Below, in pieces: positions 58,353 to 64,000 of a stretch of DNA of 64,000 nucleotides. The DNA lies in NCBI GenBank assembly GCA_024336345.1, contig JANFOG010000004.1, forward strand, positions 2,294,001 to 2,358,000, in the 5' to 3' direction. This DNA is from Mariannaea sp. PMI_226. Lineage: Eukaryota; Ascomycota; Sordariomycetes; Hypocreales; Nectriaceae. A program made the position numbers and the translations under genes. The notes beneath the pieces were generated by a model. That model had not been told where the DNA came from, did not search any database, and saw only the letters and a list, made by a program, of their open reading frames with translations. Numbering within the stretch: the first letter of the stretch is position 1; each line of letters begins with the position of its first letter.

Positions 58353-59843
58353 TTAGTCACATCTATCAATCTCATCATATTCGGCTCGACCATCCTCGCT
58401 GTATTCCTCCTCGTCGTCGCTCTGCCCGACATCGTGACCAAGGAGGATATCTTCGCTGCCCTGCCACTGCGAGGGCTGAGGTGGCATAGCAGCATCATCC
58501 TCGTCTGCCCATCCGTAGTCCTCGTCCTCACTATCGGGTACCTCAAGCTCTGTATTTCCAAGCTTTCGTTTATGGCGGACTGTCATTTCGATTGACTGAG
58601 TTGGGTCGTAGGGCACCGTAACCACTCCATCCTGGCATCATGTGAGAAAAAATATACACAAGTTCACAGATCATGTTGACATACTGGCTCCACTCTGAAT
58701 GCAATTGTGTTTTCAAACGCTCCATGGCTTGACCTTCCATCGACCTTTTGCAGGCCTGCGAGAAACACGCTGGCCAGTCTGTTCCCCTGCCATATCCAAT
58801 CTCGGAACAGAACTAGCTGCGTCGATATGCCTTGCTCCCAAACCGTTGCATTAATCGCGGAAGTCAAGGTTGCGCCCCTTTCTGAATGCATTCTTGTCGC
58901 ACACTGTGACAAAATGACAACTGCACAGTTTCTCGTCGCTGCGAGCTTCTGAAGCGCGTTGATAATAGATTGGAGGGCTTGTATCCGTTTTGCTACCGGC
59001 GTTGGCCCTATGTTCTAGGTTAAAAACAAACTACAAAGGTGTGTTTCAGTGACATACCCTTGCTTGTAGTGGGAGCCGTCTTATTCTCATGGCTTTTGGG
59101 TACTGCTGAATTGATAAGCGCTGAGAGGGAACTGATCACCAACAATGAACAGTTTGCTGCTATTGACTTGGGCGTTGGTCTGGAGACAAGAGCGATAAAA
59201 TGGGGAAGAGTAAGACATGAGTAGTGAAAAAATAAACTCAAGCTCTTGTCTGGAGCTTCATTCTCGGCATCACTGCTATGAGCCTTTGTTGCAGTATTGA
59301 CAAATGCCTTGACTCTGTCGTAACGAATGTCTTGGAAACAGTCTATGCAGTGACAGTGAAGTCAGCTACACAGGAAACACCTGGAATGAATTCGTTGTGA
59401 TGAACCGACCTACCCAGACCACAGCGTCGCCATCGCACAATGCATTAGCAGCTAGCTGTAACCTTTCTGTTCTGTTATAAATTGGTTTTTTTTTTTCTGG
59501 GGAAGGGGGTCATTCTCCTACCCCAATGCTGTTTTCCCAGCTCCTGGAGGCCCCCAAATCTCTGTTACCTGGCCTCGTTTTATGCCACCTCTGTGAGAAG
59601 AGCCCTGGCTATTAATAGATGCTGGACCCAATAACGCCTGATCTAAATTATCCAAGCCAGTAGAGATAAGAGTGGAATTGCTGTCCTGAAGGTCGTCCAA
59701 GATTTGTGATGCCGAAACAGTCGGTAGTCGGTCTACACTCACATGTTAGCTATCTTACCGGGACGTGGGATGGTCTGAGACAGACGAGTATCCGAGGTGT
59801 CAAAACTGGCCCTGTCATGGCCGTGAACCGCATGGTAATCCAT
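58353..59843 (-). CDS. Rad55/Rad57-like RecA-family recombination protein
   Basis: Six exons, 59843-59786, 59732-59522, 59462-59410, 59342-59058, 59007-58685 and 58631-58353; 1209 nt, 402 aa. It starts MDYHAVHGHD and goes straight into the ATPase without an N-terminal HhH domain, more like Rad55 than Rad57. Landmarks: HRLPTVSASQILDDL, STGLDNLDQALLG, the Walker A GPPGAGKT (about residues 80-87), the VVWVDCFQDIRYDR block, then CSLLVISSLSALINSA where Walker B would be (Asp replaced by Ser), VVILSQCATRM and a C-terminal acidic tail (EVPDSEDEDYGWADEDD). Rad51 paralogues help load Rad51 on single-stranded DNA in homologous recombination. All introns are 50-67 nt; intron 1 uses a GTCTGT donor because the better GTAAG site would leave a 26-nt intron. 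Paralogue assignment is inference. Confidence 0.85.
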
Positions 59844-60040
59844 CCTCCACCTTCATGACGCTCGCATGGATTCGTTTCTAAGCCGAGTAAGTGAACGAAC
59901 CCGGCGTTTGTAGCTCATTGCGCGTTACTCCATGGCACACGAGCGGAGCTAGAAAACGCGGTGTCATGTGACTTAATGCTTTGAAGTGTCTTACTCAGGC
60001 ACACACACAAGGCAGTGTGGGCGCCTTGGTGCTTAGGTAC

Positions 60041-60473
60041 CTAGGGTAGGTACCCAGCTTCCATAACATGGCGATAGTGGGGGATTTTCCACTGCATCGA
60101 TTCGGGAATACTCGCCGGCCGCAGCCATTTCTAGCAAATACTTATTGACAGTCACACAGCAAATCACAGTCGTAATCCGTCCGTCTAGTATGCAGAGCAG
60201 ATCTCGATCCCACAAGTCTAATCCCCGACTGGAACATCCGATTACAACGCCCATCAGCCCACCGAGGCTCACCTGAGCCAAGTCTTCCGCTTGTCCAGGT
60301 GGCCGTACTTCGCTCGCCCACCCGGCACCGGTGAACGTCCGCCTCTGCTTGAGTAACTGGTCTTCTGCCACTTTGAAGCCTTGAATCTCGATAAGGCGGG
60401 CGACCCACTCCGCTACCCTGGTAGGGAACCTGGGAGGTTTGCCGCCGTCGCAAGCCGCACCTGGAGAAAACAT
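60041..60473 (-). CDS. Possible small two-exon protein gene, unknown
   Basis: Candidate exons 60473-60273 and 60130-60041, separated by a 142-nt GT-AG intron (donor CAG|GTGAGC, acceptor GCTAG); 291 nt, 96 aa. The product is not low-complexity: PPRFPTRVAEWVARLIEIQG, FKVAEDQLLKQRRTFTGAGW, then after the splice KWLRPASIPESMQWKIPHY and RHVMEAGYLP before the stop. It is on the same strand as, and 198 bp upstream of, the Rad55-like start. No motif recognised; no signal peptide or membrane helix. The splice junction and protein-like composition support it, but the start codon is uncertain and a further 5' exon is possible. Confidence 0.42.
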
Positions 60474-63400
60474 CGCCAGATGAAGTTTGGTTGTTTGGAG
60501 GAGATGTTACGAGAAGGTAAGGCAATTGCCAACAGCAGTGACTTTTTATTTGAGCTCTGTTACGGAACGGGTCATTCAGTCTTGTTGAGTTGAGGCTTCT
60601 CCCCCAGCTACAGGAGGGTAGGACTCCAAGGATTCCTCATCATTTCACTACATGACTTTGCGTTTGACTCGTGGTTGTGTCACGCACTTCTGGATATTCG
60701 CTTCCAATTTCGGCAATACTAGACGCACAAAGTGACACTGGACGCAAACATGTAATTTGAAGCTGAAGTGACATTTCAAAATGGGAAGTAATAGTCTACT
60801 CGGCGTTGGTTTGTGTTGCTGCAGTTTGTCAAGGAGTGACGGGGAGTCGAGGCGTCAATCACCATCACAGGAACAGAAGGCCAACCCAAAAGTTCCCGAG
60901 AGAGGGTTGTTGCGGCCAAGGATACTTTCAATGACCAGCGAGTGCATGATCGACCCTCTCATCCTGATTCCTGACTAGCATTCATATTTTAGTTACTGCC
61001 TGTTTCTACATAGTATGAGCACCACTTAAGATGAGAAGTCTGTGTTTGTGGGGAACAGAGGCCAACCCCATCTTCTCTCCATTTTCCTTCCCCATTACCC
61101 CGAACCCCGGCAGAGGACGGGAAAAGATTTCGAGTCACAGGATTTACAGTCTGGGGTGTGATAGGGGACTGGCCCCAGTTCAGTAGAGATAAGGGTCAAG
61201 AGCATGATTGTGGGCTGGGGGCCGAATATGAGGCCCAGAAGAGGAATTACTAAGAGCGTTGGCAGACAGACGATTGCATTTCAGCTTCCAAGAACGGTTG
61301 AACCTCAAGGGACACCACAACCATTAACCTGGCTCACAGCTTGCATAGGCTACCCCCTGAGGCCCTGGCGTTGATGCCGGCCATCTGAGATCGAGCAGCT
61401 ACTGGCCTTTTCCGGTTCACTATCCGATGTCAGCTTCTTTTAACCACCATCGGAGCCGGGTTAAAAAGAAGATCGCCGTGAGGCTCAGGAGATTCCGACA
61501 CTTGGATATTCTGATATTCTAAACGTGAATCTTCCGACAAGTATGAAGTGCGAAGAACATTTCAGCCTTCCCCAGGCTCTGCCCCACAAATTGAGAAATG
61601 TAGATCAATGCGGTACCGACGCATGTATATTCACCCAGCGCCATTCCCGCCTGAGTTGGGTCATGGCGGGCAATTAAATTAGTTAACGCTCGATGATCGA
61701 TGTTACTATCCTACGGACTACTGCGTACGCTTGTAACTTACTAATTAGGAGCTGTACATTTTATATCGAACAAAGGCCTCATTAGCTTGCGACACTAGCA
61801 TGTAGGCGTCACTGTCGAAGGATGGTGCTTGTTATCGGGCAAACGTGCACGCAACAGAGCGCAAGCAACTCATTCGGCTAGAGGCGGCGTCTGTAATAAC
61901 TTGCCATGATGAAAGGGGATGGATAGATGGGCGGATGGATGGCAGGGTAGCTGATCTGGAGAGCTGGGAAGTCTGGAGCTGAAGAGTTGCAAAACCTGGA
62001 CCAGTGGAAGCACTGAGTTGAGGAGACTCGAGAGTTCATAGCTTGGTCAAAAAGATGCTAGGTGAGAGCACCGGGCCGGTCGTTTGCAATGTAGGAGGGA
62101 GGTAGCTCGTACCTTTTGCTGGAGGGATTGGTTTGCGGGGACAGGGGATTTCGGCGTAACAGGCCATCTTACCTGAGGCTCTCTTGGGGCCTCCACTGAC
62201 GACGACGACGTACGAGGGGATACTGAGCAGGCTGTATTTGATAGTGCACAATCGTACGGCTCGGCCAATATCGGGAATTGCGGGAAGAACGGGGTTGAGC
62301 GCACTCACCCCCCCACCCTTTGAGCCAGCAGGCATCTGTAGTAATATGCTCTCTCAATGCTGTTCGCTAACCCCCACAGTCTCCTCGTTTCATGGGCCGA
62401 GTACCGCTCCGACACAGCGCAAGCTCGCCTCAGGCGGCACCCCGACTCTCTCTCGTCAAAGCCGTGGGTCTCTGAAAGTTCCCGTCGGCTCATTACGCCC
62501 AAGATACCGCCGAGGTCTGATAGGAAAATTGAAGACTATCGAGCCTTTACGTCTCTTTTGGATTGGTCCCCATACGTGTGTTCTAGTCTGTACATCTGTT
62601 TTAATGTTGGATCGTTGTCAGTTTTGAACATTGAGCCGCATTCTGCCCTGAAAGGGGATCGTTCCTCACATGCTGCACTGGGCATGTGTCAAAGGAAAAG
62701 CCCCACTGAAGCTTGAAGGCATCTCCGACTATCCGCGACGAAGCCAGCCGACTCAAGGCATAACATTCTCCAGCTGGGGGATCGTACTACTGTGTATGGG
62801 GAAAGGAGCCGCTAAAAAAAAAGAAAAAAAAGGACAACCCACCCCGAAGGGTTTGCTTGTGATGGCGGCTGATTCAAGGAGCGCTGTACTTTGTTTATCT
62901 TGAGTCAAGTTAATCGTCACCTACTGGCGTCATTTCGGGCGAGTCCTACATAGTATGAAGGGCTCAATCTGGCCGTGGAGCCGACGGCCCTCGGGAGATC
63001 AATTCATACTTAGTTAAAGCCTTCAGTGAGCACCAAACCCCGGTTCTTGACACCACGTGGGGGGGCAGCTATGCTGTCAACCGAGAGTTGTCGATTTGAC
63101 GTTACCAATAGCGGCCTGTTTGATCCAACGTTCACCTGAAATGAGTTTACCCGTGGGGTTTAAGGCAACCTGTGCTTGGCTATCTACTGCATGACCAGCT
63201 CCCAAACAAGCTGCGAGGAATTGGCACATGGAAAATGCAATTATTCGTGTACATAGTACCTAGTACGGAGATCATGAAATTTCAGACTGGACGAAGTTTT
63301 TTCTGGTATGGGGCTCAAGGAGGGGTTCTTGAGGATAAGCGGTCCAGTCACAGCACGTGTCTCTGTTGCAGAAAGTCCGGGGACCTGACAAAGTCCGTCG

Positions 63401-64000
63401 CTTGAAGATCAACCGACGGGGAGTTTTGGATAATTAATTGAAGAACTGAAGATAAGGAATATTGGCGTTGGATAATTGAGCATAAGTTACTGGCTAGCCT
63501 AGTAACAGCCTAGTTTCGAAAATTTGTGTTGTAGGCTAATCGGTTCCCCATTGTCCTGAGAGGGAAGCCGAGTGAATAGTTCATCTCCAGCTTCTTGGAA
63601 TAAGGGGAAGAGGGGTCGCGGCATTGGCGGCTGAACTACTCTGTATGTTTCCACATTCAGAATACGAAATAATATCAGAGCCTTTTTTTTGCGTTTTATT
63701 TTATTGACTAACTCAGAGAGTGAGCGAAGGATTGAGCTCTCAGCGGAAGTTCTCTGGGGATGAAACATTCCACAACAATGCAGGAACAGGCACATCTTTT
63801 TGTCAGGGGTGATCATATACCTCCCTTCCCCTTGTCAGCTCAAGTTATTGTTACCATTTTTATGCATGCATGGGCACCCAACACTTCAGCGTCCAGCTAC
63901 CAACCCAGTAAAACTCGTTCCATTGCTTGCGAAAAGTCTGGAGCATAGCCAAGGCAACAAGAAACAGGCTAGTAGTTTGTCAGATAGCACCTTGATGGCC
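60474..64000. other. Right-hand region without a solid gene
   Basis: About 3.5 kb. Open frames are short and unrecognised. On the minus strand around 62335 a frame starting MPAGSKGGG meets good GT-AG signals (GTGAGT at about 62309, CAG before GGAGGC at about 62194, GTAAGA at about 62173) that could belong to a tiny transcript, but no credible protein results. A short GGATGGAT-like repeat lies near 61918-61946. No RNA gene seen. Confidence 0.4.

Noticed and set aside
60474..60600. Possible extra 5' exon for the small gene near 60.2 kb
   Set aside because: No ATG-containing open frame with a matching donor was found; only a short out-of-frame uORF.

Overview
The window is nuclear DNA of a filamentous ascomycete, most likely a Sordariomycete and possibly Hypocreales. 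Evidence: genes carry many short GT-AG introns (about 48-340 nt) with CTAAC-like branch sites; intergenic DNA is rich in pyrimidine tracts and simple repeats; and the gene set is typical of Pezizomycotina (VIB-1/Ndt80-like regulator, fungal SLATT protein, fringe-like GT31, fungal ABCC transporter). Genes lie on both strands with no operon logic. I rebuilt exon structures by hand; for most split genes the exon lengths sum to a multiple of three and the joined protein matches its family.

Left part (1-25 kb, gene-dense): CGI-58/Cld1-type alpha/beta hydrolase (-), Spo7-like Nem1 phosphatase subunit (+), fringe-like GT31 glycosyltransferase (-) with an altered metal motif, fungal SLATT 2TM protein (-) that appears frameshifted, Trm1 tRNA m2,2G26 methyltransferase (+), DAGK/sphingoid-base-kinase-like protein (+), soluble ABCF ATPase (-, 5 exons), full ABCC transporter (+, 15 exons) and a conserved-looking protein of unknown function (-). 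Three genes here (hydrolase, Spo7, DAGK-like) bear on lipid signalling or phospholipid balance.

Middle (25-45.5 kb): about 12 kb with no convincing gene, then a pyrimidine-rich leader and the VIB-1/Ndt80-family transcription factor (+). A further 5 kb without genes contains G27 and G15 homopolymers and GTACAGTA-type palindromes. The HPPK-DHPS folate enzyme (-) follows.

Right part (45.5-64 kb): nitronate monooxygenase (+), Glo3-type ArfGAP (-) divergent from Tim21 (+), an intron-containing tRNA-Ser(CGA) (-), a six-exon Rad55/Rad57-like RecA paralogue (-) with a degenerate Walker B, and upstream of it a possible small two-exon gene of unknown function. The last 3.5 kb shows no solid gene.

The genes do not form one pathway and I see no biosynthetic cluster, complete transposon or CRISPR-like array. 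The most notable points are the broken SLATT gene, the DDK replacement in the GT31, the Walker B change in the Rad55-like protein, the large empty region before the VIB-1 gene with an unresolved N-terminal exon, and the small orphan gene near 60.2 kb.
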